Positions 36,019 through 47,233 of a stretch of 64,000 nt of DNA are shown here, one piece after another. How positions within the stretch are numbered: position 1 is the first letter of the stretch; each line of letters opens with the position of its first letter. The notes beneath the pieces were generated by a model. The model did not search any database. It saw only the letters and a list, made by a program, of their open reading frames with translations, and had not been told where the DNA came from. The position numbers were made by a program, and so were the translations under genes. The stretch comes from Xanthobacteraceae bacterium (GTDB lineage: Bacteria; Pseudomonadota; Alphaproteobacteria; Rhizobiales; Xanthobacteraceae), in NCBI GenBank assembly GCA_024508855.1, contig JANINJ010000107.1, positions 248,001-312,000 of the forward strand. The letters are read 5' to 3'.

Positions 36019-37125
36019 TCAGAACGAAAGCGACGACACGACCCGTACCTTTTCGGCCGGATCGAGTTTCTGCACGCCGAGCGTCACCACCTTGGCGCCT
36101 TCGTCGACGCCGCCGGTGATGACGACATCGTCGGCGCCGTAGGATTTCACGGTGACCGGCCGCAGCGAGACCTTGCCAGCATCGTCGACGATATAGAGGG
36201 AAGGCGCTTCGCCCTGGCTGAACAGCGCCGACAGCGGTAACTGCGCCACGCGTTCGGTATTGCGGTCCGACAGCGTCAGCGTCGCGGTCATCCCGAGCGC
36301 GACCTTGTCGTCGGCATCCGGCAGCGAGAATTTCGCCAGATAGGTGCGCGTCGCGGGATCGGCCTGCGGCGCGATTTCGCGCAGCTTCGCCGTATATTTC
36401 TTGCCCGGCTCCGACCACAGCGTAACGCTCGCGATGCCGTCGCGCGCACGCCCGATCAGGGTTTCGGGGACCGCAACCACGGCTTCCTTTTCCGCAATCC
36501 GCGCCACGCGGATCGCGGTCTGCCCGGCGGCCATCACCTGGCCGGGATCGACCAGCGTCGCCGTCACCACGCCACGCGTGTCGGCGACCAGCGTCGCGTA
36601 GGACAGGCTGTTGTTGGTGAGTTCGACGGAGCGTTCCGCGCGATTGAGCCTCGCCCGTGCCTCGTCTGCAGCCGCCTTGGCCTGATCCAGTTGCGCGTCG
36701 GTGGACCAGCCCTTCGCGCGCAATTCCTTGGCCCGCGTTTCGGCCGCGCTTGCCTGCGCCAGCACGCCGGTCGCGGCGGTGCGCTCGGCCTGCGCCTGCT
36801 CAGCCTGCAACTTGAGATCGACCTGATCCAGCGTCGCCAGCGGCTGCCCGACGTCAACGATCTGACCGACCTCGACGAGACGCTTTTCGACCTTGCCGGC
36901 GACCCGGAAACCCATATCGGTTTCGATCCGGGGCCGGATGGTCCCGACGAAACTCCGCTCGGGTGCGAGCGGCTGATAATGCACGGTGGTCACCAGAACC
37001 GGCCGCGTCGGCTCGGATTTCTCTGCGGTGGATTGATCGCACCCGGCCAGGGCAATCGCCGAAGCGGCGATGATGAGGGCGACTAAAACCCTGGAATAGC
37101 TCTGGAAAAACGAACGGAGCAGCAT
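36019..37125 (-). CDS. RND efflux periplasmic adaptor lipoprotein
   Basis: A 368-residue membrane-fusion protein. The N-terminus is a lipoprotein signal ending LAGC (MLLRSFFQ... LIIAASAIALAGC), so the mature Cys is lipidated and anchors it to the inner membrane facing the periplasm. Then come the barrel-sandwich half (GFRVAGKVEKRLVEVGQIVD), a coiled-coil hairpin (AETRAKELRAKGWSTDAQLD), the second lipoyl half (ATLVDPGQVMAAGQ) and the beta-barrel. It joins the RND pump to an outer-membrane channel. It is the first gene of the operon. Confidence 0.94.
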   Translation of the reverse strand: MLLRSFFQSYSRVLVALIIAASAIALAGCDQSTAEKSEPTRPVLVTTVHYQPLAPERSFVGTIRPRIETDMGFRVAGKVEKRLVEVGQIVDVGQPLATLDQVDLKLQAEQAQAERTAATGVLAQASAAETRAKELRAKGWSTDAQLDQAKAAADEARARLNRAERSVELTNNSLSYATLVADTRGVVTATLVDPGQVMAAGQTAIRVARIAEKEAVVAVPETLIGRARDGIASVTLWSEPGKKYTAKLREIAPQADPATRTYLAKFSLPDADDKVALGMTATLTLSDRNTERVAQLPLSALFSQGEAPSLYIVDDAGKVSLRPVTVKSYGADDVVITGGVDEGAKVVTLGVQKLDPAEKVRVVSSLSF

Positions 37126-37168
37126 CTTGCAGTTCCTCGGCTGACTAAAGCACGAGGCAACATACTAT

Positions 37169-37202
37169 GTTGAGTGACGATTATCAATATTCATCAGTGA
37201 AC
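37169..37202. promoter_or_regulatory. inverted repeat upstream of the RND operon, TetR operator candidate
   Basis: GTTGAGTGACGA (37169-37180) faces TCATCAGTGAAC (37191-37202); 9 of 12 positions match as an inverted repeat with a 10-base AT-rich centre. It lies 44-77 bases upstream of the adaptor ATG on the minus strand. Confidence 0.4.
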
Positions 37203-37287
37203 ATTCTTTAGGCAACATCCGTCATTTCGAAGACTCCAAGATCGGTTGCCCGGCCTCACCTCGGCCGGGAAATCGGTCCATCTCGAT

Positions 37288-38622
37288 CTATTTCGCCTCC
37301 ACAGGTGCCGCGAACTCGTCGCGTGTTTCGTGCTTGCCGATAACGACCAGTATGCCGGCAATCAGCGGCAGGATCGCCAGCACCAGCAGGCCGTGGGCAG
37401 TGCTTCCGGTCGTCTCCTTGACCCAACCGATCAGATACGGGCCGCCGAAGCCGGCGAGATTGCCGATCGAGTTGATGAGCGCGATGCCGCCGGCAGCGGC
37501 AGTCCCCGTCAGCCATGCGGTCGGCAAGGTCCAGAACACCCCGAACGTACAGAAGGTACCGATCGCCGCCAGGGTCAGGATGACCATGGTGATGGCCGGA
37601 TCCTGGAGATAGCCGGATGCGAACAGCGCAGCCGCCGTCAGGAACAATGGTAACGCGACATGCCACACCCGCTCGCGCGTCTTGTCGGAATGCCGCGCCC
37701 ACAACACCATGGCGACCGAACCGAACAGATACGGCACTGCGGTGACGAATCCGGTCTGCGCATTGCTGAAGCCGAACGCCTTGACGATCTGCGGCAGCCA
37801 GAACTGCATTCCGTAGAGCGCACCGACGAAGCCGAAATAGATCAGGCTCAGCGTCAGCACCCGCGGCGAACCGAGCGCCTGCCCCAGCGACATGTGCTTG
37901 CTGGTCTCTTTGGCCGTGATCTCGGCATCGAGGCGCGACGCCAGCCACGCCTTCTGCTCACTGGTCAGCCAATCGGCCTTGGCGGGCTTGTCGGTGAGAT
38001 AGAACCAGCTCATCACGCCGAGCAGCAGCGACGGGATACCCTCGATAATGAACAACCACTGCCAGCCCTTGAGCCCCATCGCACCGTCGAGCCCGAGCAG
38101 AAGTCCCGAGATCGGCGCGCCGATCACGGTGGAGACCGGCACGGCAATGGCAAACGCGGCGAGGAAACGCGCGCGATATTCCGCCGGATACCAATAGGTC
38201 AGATACAGAATGATGCCGGGAAAGAAGCCGGCTTCGGCGACGCCGAGCAGGAAGCGCAGGATGTAGAAACTCCACGGCCCGTTTACCAGCGCCATCAGCG
38301 CCGAGATGATGCCCCACGTCACCATGATGCGCGCGATCCAGCGGCTGGCGCCGAATTTCTCCAGCGCCAGATTGCTCGGCACTTCGAACAGGAAATAGCC
38401 GATGAAGAAAATGCCCGCGCCCCAGCTGAACACCAGCGGCGAGAACTTCAGTTCGGCGTTCATCGTCAACGCGGCAAAGCCGAGATTGACGCGGTCGAGA
38501 TAGGAGAAAAAGTAAGCGAAGATCAGGAAGGGAATGATCCGCCAGGAAATCGCCCTGATGGTGCTGAGCTCGAGTTCCGACTTCGCGGAAGCGGAAGTTT
38601 GCAGACGATCCGACTGGTTCAT
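37288..38622 (-). CDS. MFS transporter, anion:cation symporter (ACS) type
   Basis: A 444-residue MFS permease starting MNQSDRLQTSASAK behind GGGGGG-type purines. It has 12 predicted transmembrane helices, with YFFSYLDRVNLGFAALTM in helix 1, the loop 2-3 motif region FGASRWIARIMVTWG, and FLLGVAEAGFFPGIILYLTYW (quote FLLGVAEAGFFPGIILYL). These are typical of the ACS group, which takes up organic anions such as glucarate, phthalate, tartrate or hydroxybenzoates. The substrate cannot be read from sequence and no catabolic gene lies beside it. Confidence 0.9.
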   Translation of the reverse strand: MNQSDRLQTSASAKSELELSTIRAISWRIIPFLIFAYFFSYLDRVNLGFAALTMNAELKFSPLVFSWGAGIFFIGYFLFEVPSNLALEKFGASRWIARIMVTWGIISALMALVNGPWSFYILRFLLGVAEAGFFPGIILYLTYWYPAEYRARFLAAFAIAVPVSTVIGAPISGLLLGLDGAMGLKGWQWLFIIEGIPSLLLGVMSWFYLTDKPAKADWLTSEQKAWLASRLDAEITAKETSKHMSLGQALGSPRVLTLSLIYFGFVGALYGMQFWLPQIVKAFGFSNAQTGFVTAVPYLFGSVAMVLWARHSDKTRERVWHVALPLFLTAAALFASGYLQDPAITMVILTLAAIGTFCTFGVFWTLPTAWLTGTAAAGGIALINSIGNLAGFGGPYLIGWVKETTGSTAHGLLVLAILPLIAGILVVIGKHETRDEFAAPVEAK

Positions 38623-38839
38623 GAGACCCCCCTGTTCTTGTTGCCGTGGCGCGCGGAGCCACAGGAACGTCATCATTATGACGATCGATATTTGCGGGCA
38701 ACGTCAATCGGGAACACTGGATTCATGGCTGCCGTTCGCAGCACGCAACGTCGGATCGCAGGGGATCGAAGGATCGTGCCGGAACGATCCGCAGACGGGA
38801 TCGTTATCTCCACGAAGCAAGTAAATCATGGAGAGTGTT

Positions 38840-39055
38840 GTGAGTAGTACGACCGACAAGATCAAAGGCGCGGCCAACGAAGCCATCGGCAAGGCCAAGC
38901 AGGGTATCGGCGAAGCCGTCGGTTCCGACAAGATGAAGGGCGAAGGCGCCATGCAGGAGGCCAAGGGCCATGGCCAGCAGGCGCTGGGCGATGCCAAACA
39001 GGCGGCAAAGGATGCCGCCAACAAGGCCGCCGAATTCGCCAACAAGAAACTGTAG
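38840..39055 (+). CDS. CsbD family stress protein
   Basis: A 71-residue CsbD-like protein if started at the GTG codon ([18 protein letters not shown]). GGAG lies six bases before that GTG. An in-frame ATG at 38828 would add MESV but has no ribosome site, so the GTG is preferred. The chain is almost entirely small and charged residues with the repeated kinds of phrase [13 protein letters not shown] and [14 protein letters not shown], giving an Ala/Lys/Glu-rich helix. CsbD proteins accumulate in general stress; their biochemical role is unknown. A terminator follows. Confidence 0.85.
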   Translation: MSSTTDKIKGAANEAIGKAKQGIGEAVGSDKMKGEGAMQEAKGHGQQALGDAKQAAKDAANKAAEFANKKL

Positions 39056-39103
39056 TTCGACGTCATAGACCGATGAACGGGCGGAGCCGCTCCGCCCCAC
39101 CTG

Positions 39104-39135
39104 AAAGACCGGCCTTTCGCGAGGCCGGTCTTTTC
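39104..39135 (+). terminator. rho-independent terminator after the CsbD-like gene
   Basis: AAAGACCGGCCT and AGGCCGGTCTTT form a 12-bp stem with a short loop (TTCGCG), followed by T residues, about 49 bases after the stop codon. Confidence 0.93.
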
Positions 39136-39234
39136 TATGACTGGGAGAGCGCAAGCGATCAGGTTATTCATCCAGTCCGGAATTCTCATGCGGACGGGTT
39201 TTCCGAAGCCATTGGCGCTGGTAAACCCCAACCC

Positions 39235-40005
39235 ATGAATTTCACGGTTGCCGCATTTTACCAGTTCGTTCGCTTGCCGGATTTCCGGGAGTTGCGCACG
39301 CCGTTGTGCGACCGCTGCGCCAACCTCGGCATCAAGGGTTCGGTGCTGCTCGCCAGCGAAGGCATCAACGGCACGGTCGCGGGCGAGCGCGACGCCATCG
39401 ACAATCTGATCAAACAACTTCGCGATCGGGATGCGCTGTTCGCCGGCCGCCTGAACAATCTCGAACTCAAATTCTCCACGGCCGCCGAGATGCCGTTCCA
39501 GCGGCTGAAGGTTCGCCTGAAAAAAGAGATCGTCACCCTCGGCGATCCCGACACCGATCCGAACCGGCAGGTCGGCACCTATGTGGATGCCGCGGACTGG
39601 AACGACCTGATCGCGGCGGATGACACGCTGCTGATCGATACCCGCAACCAGTTCGAAGTGGAGATGGGAACGTTCGACGGTGCGATCGATCCTGAAATCC
39701 GAAGCTTCGGCCAGTTCAAGGAATTCGTCGCGCGCCAGCTCGATCCGGACAAGCACAGGAAGATCGCGATGTTCTGCACCGGCGGAATCCGCTGCGAGAA
39801 AGCCAGCTCCTACCTGCTCGCGCACGGATTCGAACAGGTCTTCCATCTGAAGGGCGGCATCTTGAAATATCTCGAAAGCGTGCCGGAGTCCGACAGCCGC
39901 TGGAAGGGCGAATGCTTCGTCTTCGACGAGCGCGGCGCGCTCGGCCACAATCTCGTCGAGCGCCCGCGCTCCGCATCTTCAGAGGACACCGACCGGCATG
40001 AGTAA
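39235..40005 (+). CDS. trhO: tRNA uridine(34) hydroxylase (rhodanese-domain) TrhO
   Basis: A 256-residue protein of the TrhO (YceA) family starting MNFTVAAFYQFVRLPD. The N-terminal domain includes GSVLLASEGINGTVAG, a family mark. A rhodanese-like domain follows (LIDTRNQFEVEMGTFDGAID, shortened to DTRNQFEVEMGTFDGA), with the active-site Cys in FCTGGIRCEKASSYL. The enzyme makes 5-hydroxyuridine at position 34 of certain tRNAs in an oxygen-dependent manner. The next gene, slyX, overlaps it by eight bases. Confidence 0.93.
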   Translation: MNFTVAAFYQFVRLPDFRELRTPLCDRCANLGIKGSVLLASEGINGTVAGERDAIDNLIKQLRDRDALFAGRLNNLELKFSTAAEMPFQRLKVRLKKEIVTLGDPDTDPNRQVGTYVDAADWNDLIAADDTLLIDTRNQFEVEMGTFDGAIDPEIRSFGQFKEFVARQLDPDKHRKIAMFCTGGIRCEKASSYLLAHGFEQVFHLKGGILKYLESVPESDSRWKGECFVFDERGALGHNLVERPRSASSEDTDRHE

Positions 40006-40216
40006 CAACGACACGCTGGGCGCCCGCATCGATGCACTGGAAACGCGCCTCACCTATCAGGACGAAACCATCGAGACGCTCAACAAGACCGTCACCGAGC
40101 AGTGGAAGCAGATCGATGCGCTGACGCGGCGAATGACCGGTCTCGCAGATCGCCTGCAGCAGGCGGAAAACACGATCAGCGAACGCGGCGCGCACGAGCC
40201 GCCGCCGCATTACTGA
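39998..40216 (+). CDS. slyX: SlyX family protein
   Basis: A 72-residue SlyX protein, a short coiled coil. The pattern IDALETRLTYQDETIETLNK followed by EQWKQIDALTRRM and an ending rich in Pro and His (EPPPHY) matches the family. It overlaps the trhO end by eight bases and is probably translated from the same mRNA. Its function is unknown. Confidence 0.92.
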   Translation: MSNNDTLGARIDALETRLTYQDETIETLNKTVTEQWKQIDALTRRMTGLADRLQQAENTISERGAHEPPPHY

Positions 40217-40324
40217 CGATCCCATTCCTGCTCCACTTGCGGAAGCATCGGCCCGCCTTTCGCACATGGCCGCTTGGCGAGAATGCCGCGTTGACACGGT
40301 CGTCGGGCGGCTTACATTAGAGAC

Positions 40325-40431
40325 GTTCCGAGGGGTGCTCCGGCAGGGAGCTGAGATACCGCCATATCGCACATGCGAAAGCGCGGTGACCCTTTGAACC
40401 TGATCCGGGTCATGCCGGCGAAGGGACAGGG
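40325..40431 (+). promoter_or_regulatory. TPP (thiamine pyrophosphate) riboswitch
   Basis: The conserved THI-box phrases are present: AGGGGTGC, GGGAGCTGAGATACC, GACCCTTTGAACCTGATCC and GGTCATGCCGGCGAAGGGA. It stands directly before thiO; its last bases AGGGACAGGG overlap the ribosome site of that gene, so ligand binding most likely blocks translation of the operon. In Gram-negative bacteria this is the usual mechanism. Confidence 0.95.
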
Positions 40432-41457
40432 ATGGTTCAGCAAGATAACGCCACACATCATTCTATGCAGCAGCAACCCGTCACCGTGATCGGTGCGGGC
40501 ATCGCTGGCGCGTGGCACGCGTTGCTTCTCGCCGAGGCCGGTTTCGCAGTGAAGCTGCACGAACGCAGCGGTCCGGCGATGGCGCAGGCGGCCAGCCACT
40601 GGGCCGGCGGCATGCTCGCGCCCTATTGCGAGGCGGAAGGTTCGGAACCCACGATCACGCGGCTTGGCGAGCGTTCGCTGGCGCTGTGGCGCGAGCAGGT
40701 TCCGGAGGCCCGATTCCAGGGCTCGCTGGTGGTGGCGCATGCGCGCGATCGCGCCGACTACGAGCGCTTTGCGCGAATGACGATCAATCACCGCCGCCTT
40801 GGCGTCGAAGATATCGACGAGATCGAGCCGTCGCTCGACGGCCGTTTCCGCGAAGCGCTGTTTTTCCCCGACGAAGGCCATGTCGAGCCGCGCCGCGTGC
40901 TGCCGCAGATTTTCGACCGCATTCGCGCCGCCGGGGGAGCAATCGAATTTCACTCCGAGCAGCAGGCGAAGGATACGCCCGGCATCGTCATCGATTGCCG
41001 GGGCCTCGCGGCGCGCGACACCTTTCCCGATCTTCGCGGCGTCAAGGGCGAGGAGATCATTGTCGAGACCGGCGAGATCGAATTGTCGCGCCCGGTGCGG
41101 CTGATGCATCCGCGCTGGCCGCTTTATATCATCCCGCGCGAGGACAACCGCTTCATGATCGGCGCCACCTCGATCGAGCGCGAGGATTCCGGCGTCAGCG
41201 TCCGCTCGGCGCTCGAACTGCTCAGCGCCGCCTATGCGGTGCATCCGGCCTTTGCCGAAGCGCGCATCGTCGAGATCGGCTCCGGCCTGCGCCCGGCCTT
41301 TCCGGACAACCTGCCGCGCATCGCGATCGAAGGACAGCGCATCGCGGTGAACGGGCTTTACCGTCACGGCTTCCTGCTCGCGCCCGCACTGGCCGAACTC
41401 ACGCTCGGCTACCTGCAACGCGGCGCGATCGATAACGAGGTGATGCAATGCGCGTGA
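40432..41457 (+). CDS. thiO: glycine oxidase ThiO
   Basis: A 341-residue FAD enzyme of the DAO superfamily that oxidises glycine to the iminoacetate used for the thiazole ring. The FAD motif is VIGAGIAGAWHALLLAEAG, followed by SHWAGGMLAPYCEAEG. Middle blocks are EALFFPDEGHVEPRRVLP and RPVRLMHPRWPLYIIPREDN (20 residues). The C-terminal GSGLRPAFPDNLPRI and GLYRHGFLLAP complete the ThiO pattern. It is the first gene after the TPP riboswitch; the next gene, thiS, starts ten bases before its end. The N-terminus may begin at the Met of MQQQPVTVIG. Confidence 0.93.
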   Translation: MVQQDNATHHSMQQQPVTVIGAGIAGAWHALLLAEAGFAVKLHERSGPAMAQAASHWAGGMLAPYCEAEGSEPTITRLGERSLALWREQVPEARFQGSLVVAHARDRADYERFARMTINHRRLGVEDIDEIEPSLDGRFREALFFPDEGHVEPRRVLPQIFDRIRAAGGAIEFHSEQQAKDTPGIVIDCRGLAARDTFPDLRGVKGEEIIVETGEIELSRPVRLMHPRWPLYIIPREDNRFMIGATSIEREDSGVSVRSALELLSAAYAVHPAFAEARIVEIGSGLRPAFPDNLPRIAIEGQRIAVNGLYRHGFLLAPALAELTLGYLQRGAIDNEVMQCA

Positions 41458-41645
41458 TCGTCAACGGCGAGCAGCGCGAGATCGCGTCGTCGCGCATCGA
41501 CGCGCTGCTGTCCGAACTCGACTACGAGGGCACGCATTTCGCCATCGCGGTGAATTTCGACGTGCTGCCGAAAAGCCGCTGGGCCGACACCGAACTGAAG
41601 GCCGGCGACGAAATCGAGATCATCACGCCGCGGCAGGGAGGGTGA
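41448..41645 (+). CDS. thiS: sulfur carrier protein ThiS
   Basis: A 65-residue ubiquitin-like protein starting MRVIVNGEQREI, with the conserved GDEIEIITPRQGG end. The terminal Gly-Gly is thiocarboxylated and gives sulfur to ThiG. It overlaps thiO by ten bases. Confidence 0.95.
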   Translation: MRVIVNGEQREIASSRIDALLSELDYEGTHFAIAVNFDVLPKSRWADTELKAGDEIEIITPRQGG

Positions 41646-41669
41646 GGATGACAAATCATCAGCATAGCC

Positions 41670-41772
41670 GTCACCCTGAGGTGGCCGCCCCTTCGGCGGC
41701 CCTCGAAGGGCGACGGCGGCATGGACTCATCCTTCGAGGCTCGGCGCTGCGCTCCTCGCACCTCAGGATGAC
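41670..41772. repeat. long inverted repeat between thiS and thiG
   Basis: GTCACCCTGAGGTG (41670-41683) faces CACCTCAGGATGAC (41759-41772), with a second internal pairing of GGCCGCC with GGCGGCC and CCTTCGAGG-type arms. The pair is a familiar rhizobial intergenic palindrome. Because thiS and thiG are likely cotranscribed, it would fold in the operon mRNA. Confidence 0.75.
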
Positions 41773-41793
41773 GAAGCCGCAGAGAGAAAACCT

Positions 41794-42576
41794 ATGGTGA
41801 AATTCTACGACCGCGAATTCGAGTCCCGCCTCTTGATCGGCACGGCTTTGTATCCCTCGCCGGCGATCATGCAGGAAGCGATCCGCGCTTCCGGCGCGCA
41901 GATCGTCACCGTGTCGCTGCGCCGGGAAGCTGCCGGCGGCAAGACCGGCGATGCGTTCTGGTCGCTGATCCGCGAACTGGACGTGACGGTGCTGCCCAAC
42001 ACCGCGGGCTGCAAGACCGTGCGCGAAGCCGTGACCACGGCAAAACTGGCACGCGAACTGTTCGGCACCTCCTGGATCAAGCTCGAAGTGATCGCCGACA
42101 ACGATACGCTGCAACCGGACGTGGTCGGCCTGGTCGAAGCGGCAGCGATCCTGATCAAGGACGGCTTCGAGGTGTTCCCCTATTGCACCGAAGACCTCGG
42201 CGTCGCGCTGCGGCTGGTCGATGCCGGCTGCAAGGTGGTGATGCCGTGGGCCGCGCCGATCGGTAGCGCAAAGGGCATCACCAATCGGGATGCGTTGCGG
42301 CTGCTGCGCGACCGCCTGCCCGATATCACGCTGGTCGTCGACGCCGGGCTCGGTGCACCGAGCCATGCCGCGCAAGCGCTCGAACTCGGTTACGACGCCG
42401 TGCTGCTCAACACCGCCATCGCCAAGGCCGCCGATCCGGTGGCGATGGCCAATGCCTTCCGGCTCGGCGTCGAAGCCGGACGCACCGCTTACGATGCCGG
42501 CCTCATGGACTCGCGCGACTTCGCTTCTCCTTCAACCCCCGTGGTAGGGACACCGTTCTGGCATGCCGTATCCTGA
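41794..42576 (+). CDS. thiG: thiazole synthase ThiG
   Basis: A 260-residue TIM-barrel enzyme starting [21 protein letters not shown]. It joins deoxyxylulose phosphate, the ThiO product and the ThiS thiocarboxylate into the thiazole phosphate. Landmarks are [32 protein letters not shown], the Lys-containing Schiff-base region and [37 protein letters not shown]. It overlaps thiE by 14 bases. Confidence 0.96.
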   Translation: MVKFYDREFESRLLIGTALYPSPAIMQEAIRASGAQIVTVSLRREAAGGKTGDAFWSLIRELDVTVLPNTAGCKTVREAVTTAKLARELFGTSWIKLEVIADNDTLQPDVVGLVEAAAILIKDGFEVFPYCTEDLGVALRLVDAGCKVVMPWAAPIGSAKGITNRDALRLLRDRLPDITLVVDAGLGAPSHAAQALELGYDAVLLNTAIAKAADPVAMANAFRLGVEAGRTAYDAGLMDSRDFASPSTPVVGTPFWHAVS

Positions 42577-43171
42577 TCGCTTTTATCCCGTGGTCGACTC
42601 GCTGAAGTGGGTCAAACGCCTGACCGCGCTCGGCGTCGGCACCATCCAGCTGCGCGCCAAGGAACTGAACGACTCCGAAGCCCTGCAACTGGTCAGCGAC
42701 GCACTGGAGGCCACCAAGGGCACGCCTACGAAACTCGTGGTCAACGACTACTGGCGCGCAGCCATCGTCGCTGGCGCGCAGCATCTGCATCTCGGCCAGG
42801 AAGATCTGGCCGAAGCCGACCTCGGCGAAATCCGCAACGCGCGCCTGACCCTCGGCATCTCGACCCACGACGACGCGGAACTGGAAACCGCGCTGCGCGC
42901 CAATCCCGATTACGTGGCGCTGGGCCCGATCTTCCCGACCACGCTGAAGTCGATGCGGTTCGCGCCGCAAGGCATTCCGAAGATCACCGAATGGAAGAAA
43001 CGCGTCGGCGACATTCCGCTGATTGCCATCGGCGGGATCAAGCTCGAACAGGCCGCCGAAATTTTCGCAGCCGGCGCGGACTCCATCGCCGTTGTCAGCG
43101 ACGTCACCCAGAGCGCCGATCCGGACGCGCGCGTCCGCGCCTGGCTCGAACAGGTGGCCGAAACCGCATGA
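42563..43171 (+). CDS. thiE: thiamine phosphate synthase ThiE
   Basis: A 202-residue TIM-barrel protein starting [20 protein letters not shown]. It condenses the pyrimidine and thiazole moieties into thiamine phosphate. Typical are [51 protein letters not shown] and [13 protein letters not shown], with the C-terminal AIGGI and SVVSDV-type loops. It overlaps the 3' end of thiG. Confidence 0.94.
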   Translation: MPYPDRFYPVVDSLKWVKRLTALGVGTIQLRAKELNDSEALQLVSDALEATKGTPTKLVVNDYWRAAIVAGAQHLHLGQEDLAEADLGEIRNARLTLGISTHDDAELETALRANPDYVALGPIFPTTLKSMRFAPQGIPKITEWKKRVGDIPLIAIGGIKLEQAAEIFAAGADSIAVVSDVTQSADPDARVRAWLEQVAETA

Positions 43172-43180
43172 GGTGCCGTC

Positions 43181-45521
<2,341 letters not shown>

Positions 45522-45717
45522 TCGCACCGCAGCTTTTGCAGGCTGAAACCTGCATCGATATCTCGGCCATGCGGCACCGGATTGGTGCCGCGTGGCGCAC
45601 CGCCCGGATGGAATGCAGCTGGCGAGGGGCTGACAGGCGAAAGGCGCGATCAGCGGTCGCGAGCAAGGTTTGGTTAACCATAAATGAGCAATCTGGTCAT
45701 GGGTCTGAGGGAATACC

Positions 45718-46431
45718 ATGACATTCAAATTGCTGATTCCAGCGATCGTCGCTGCGTCGTTTCTTTCGGGTCCCGCAGCCGCCGACGAAACGAACTTCTT
45801 TGCCGGGCTCGATTTCTCGGGCGGAACGGCCTCCGGATCGTCCAAGACGACGGATGGCGGGGCTCCATGGGCTGGCGGCGGCGTGGTCGATAACGTCAAG
45901 TTCGGCAACACCATGGGGATCGGCGGCCATGCCGGTTACAGATTCAGTCCTGCCTTGTCCGGATTTGTCAGCTACCAGCATGTCTGGGGAGACGTAGGCT
46001 GGGACGCAACATTTCCTCTGCTCGGCGCCGCGTCCGATTTCAAGGGAACCGCCAGAAGCGACGTCATCATGGGCAACATCGCCTATGACTTTGCGCTTTC
46101 CGAGACGACATCCATTCGGGCCAGCGCTGGCGCGGGCGTCTCGTTCAACTCGTTGTCGAACGTTGTAGAAACAGACGTCGGAACAGGTTTTTTTCTTTCC
46201 GATGTGGCGAACCATACCCGAGTGAGTCCGGCATTTCAGGTCGGCGCGGGACTCCACCACAGGGTCGCTCCAAATGCGGAGTTAAGCTTGAACGCGTCGG
46301 TCGGCTATACTGGCGGCTTCGAAACAGGCGATACGAGAAGCGGTAATCTCGGCATCACACCGATAACGCCCTACAAGATCGACGACGTCTGGCGCACCGG
46401 TCTGAATGCGTCGATGCGGATTGATTTCTGA
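45718..46431 (+). CDS. outer membrane beta-barrel protein
   Basis: A 237-residue secreted protein with a signal peptide ending SGPAAA before DETNFFAGLDF. The rest alternates as short beta strands and ends with an aromatic C-terminal Phe (SMRIDF), as for outer membrane barrels of the OmpA-like/OmpW/porin-like surface antigen group. The phrases GYRFSPALSGFVSYQHV and INASVGYTGGFETGD-like NASVGYTGGFETGD show the strand pattern. About eight strands would be expected. No function is assigned. Confidence 0.75.
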   Translation: MTFKLLIPAIVAASFLSGPAAADETNFFAGLDFSGGTASGSSKTTDGGAPWAGGGVVDNVKFGNTMGIGGHAGYRFSPALSGFVSYQHVWGDVGWDATFPLLGAASDFKGTARSDVIMGNIAYDFALSETTSIRASAGAGVSFNSLSNVVETDVGTGFFLSDVANHTRVSPAFQVGAGLHHRVAPNAELSLNASVGYTGGFETGDTRSGNLGITPITPYKIDDVWRTGLNASMRIDF

Positions 46432-46540
46432 GAAAGCGTAGCCCGGATGAAGCGTGGCACAATCCGTAACCTCGCTCGATCAAACAACATGCAGATCCCC
46501 GCATTCCGCCTCATTGCATGCAGGCTACGAAGGTGAATCT

Positions 46541-47215
46541 TTGACCAACACTCCCGCCACCGCCTTCAATGCTACCCACGCAAATTCCTACGCCGAAGGG
46601 CCGCCGCGGCAAGTGCCCGGCTTCGCCGGTCTGCATCGCATGACCTCGATGCTGCTGGCGGAGCGCGTTCCTTTGCAGGGAAAGGTTCTGGTGCTGGGCG
46701 CGGGCGGCGGGCTTGAGTTGAAGGCGCTCGCCGACGATCATCCCAGCTGGACGTTTACCGGCGTCGATCCATCGGCGGATATGCTTCGGCTGGCGAAGCA
46801 GATCGTGGGACCGCATGCCGCGCGGATTCATCTTCAGGAAGGCACCGTCGAGGCTGCACCGCCGGGGCCGTTCGACGGCGCGGTCTGCCTGTTGACGCTG
46901 CATTTCGTGCCTCGCGATCAGCGCCTCGAGACGCTGCGCCAGATCCATCGCCGTCTTGTGCCGGGTGCACCGTTCGTGGTTGCGCATATCAGCTTTCCGC
47001 AGGAAGAGCCGGAGCGGTCGATATGGATCGCCCGTCACGTCGCATTCGCGGGCACCGATCCGGCGAATGCAGCGAGCGCCAGGCAGGCGATCGCGACCAG
47101 GCTGTCGATCTTGTCGCCGCAGGAAGACGAAGCGATGCTGCGCGAAGCGGGATTCACGAACGTCAGCCTGTTCTATGCGGGCCTGAGCTTCAGGGGCTGG
47201 GTCGGATACGCCTAG
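46541..47215 (+). CDS. SAM-dependent methyltransferase
   Basis: A class I methyltransferase of 224 residues if started at TTG 46541, where GAAGGTG lies ten bases upstream; a GTG at 46454 would give 253 residues. Motif I is VLVLGAGGGLELKALADDHP, the acidic motif II is WTFTGVDPSADML, and motif III/IV are DGAVCLLTLHFVPRDQRL and LRQIHRRLVPGAPFVV. The Asp in GVD binds the SAM ribose. The substrate is unknown; the protein resembles the UbiE/small-molecule methyltransferase group. Confidence 0.82.
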   Translation: MTNTPATAFNATHANSYAEGPPRQVPGFAGLHRMTSMLLAERVPLQGKVLVLGAGGGLELKALADDHPSWTFTGVDPSADMLRLAKQIVGPHAARIHLQEGTVEAAPPGPFDGAVCLLTLHFVPRDQRLETLRQIHRRLVPGAPFVVAHISFPQEEPERSIWIARHVAFAGTDPANAASARQAIATRLSILSPQEDEAMLREAGFTNVSLFYAGLSFRGWVGYA

Positions 47216-47233
47216 CTCCGGTCACGCGCGGTC

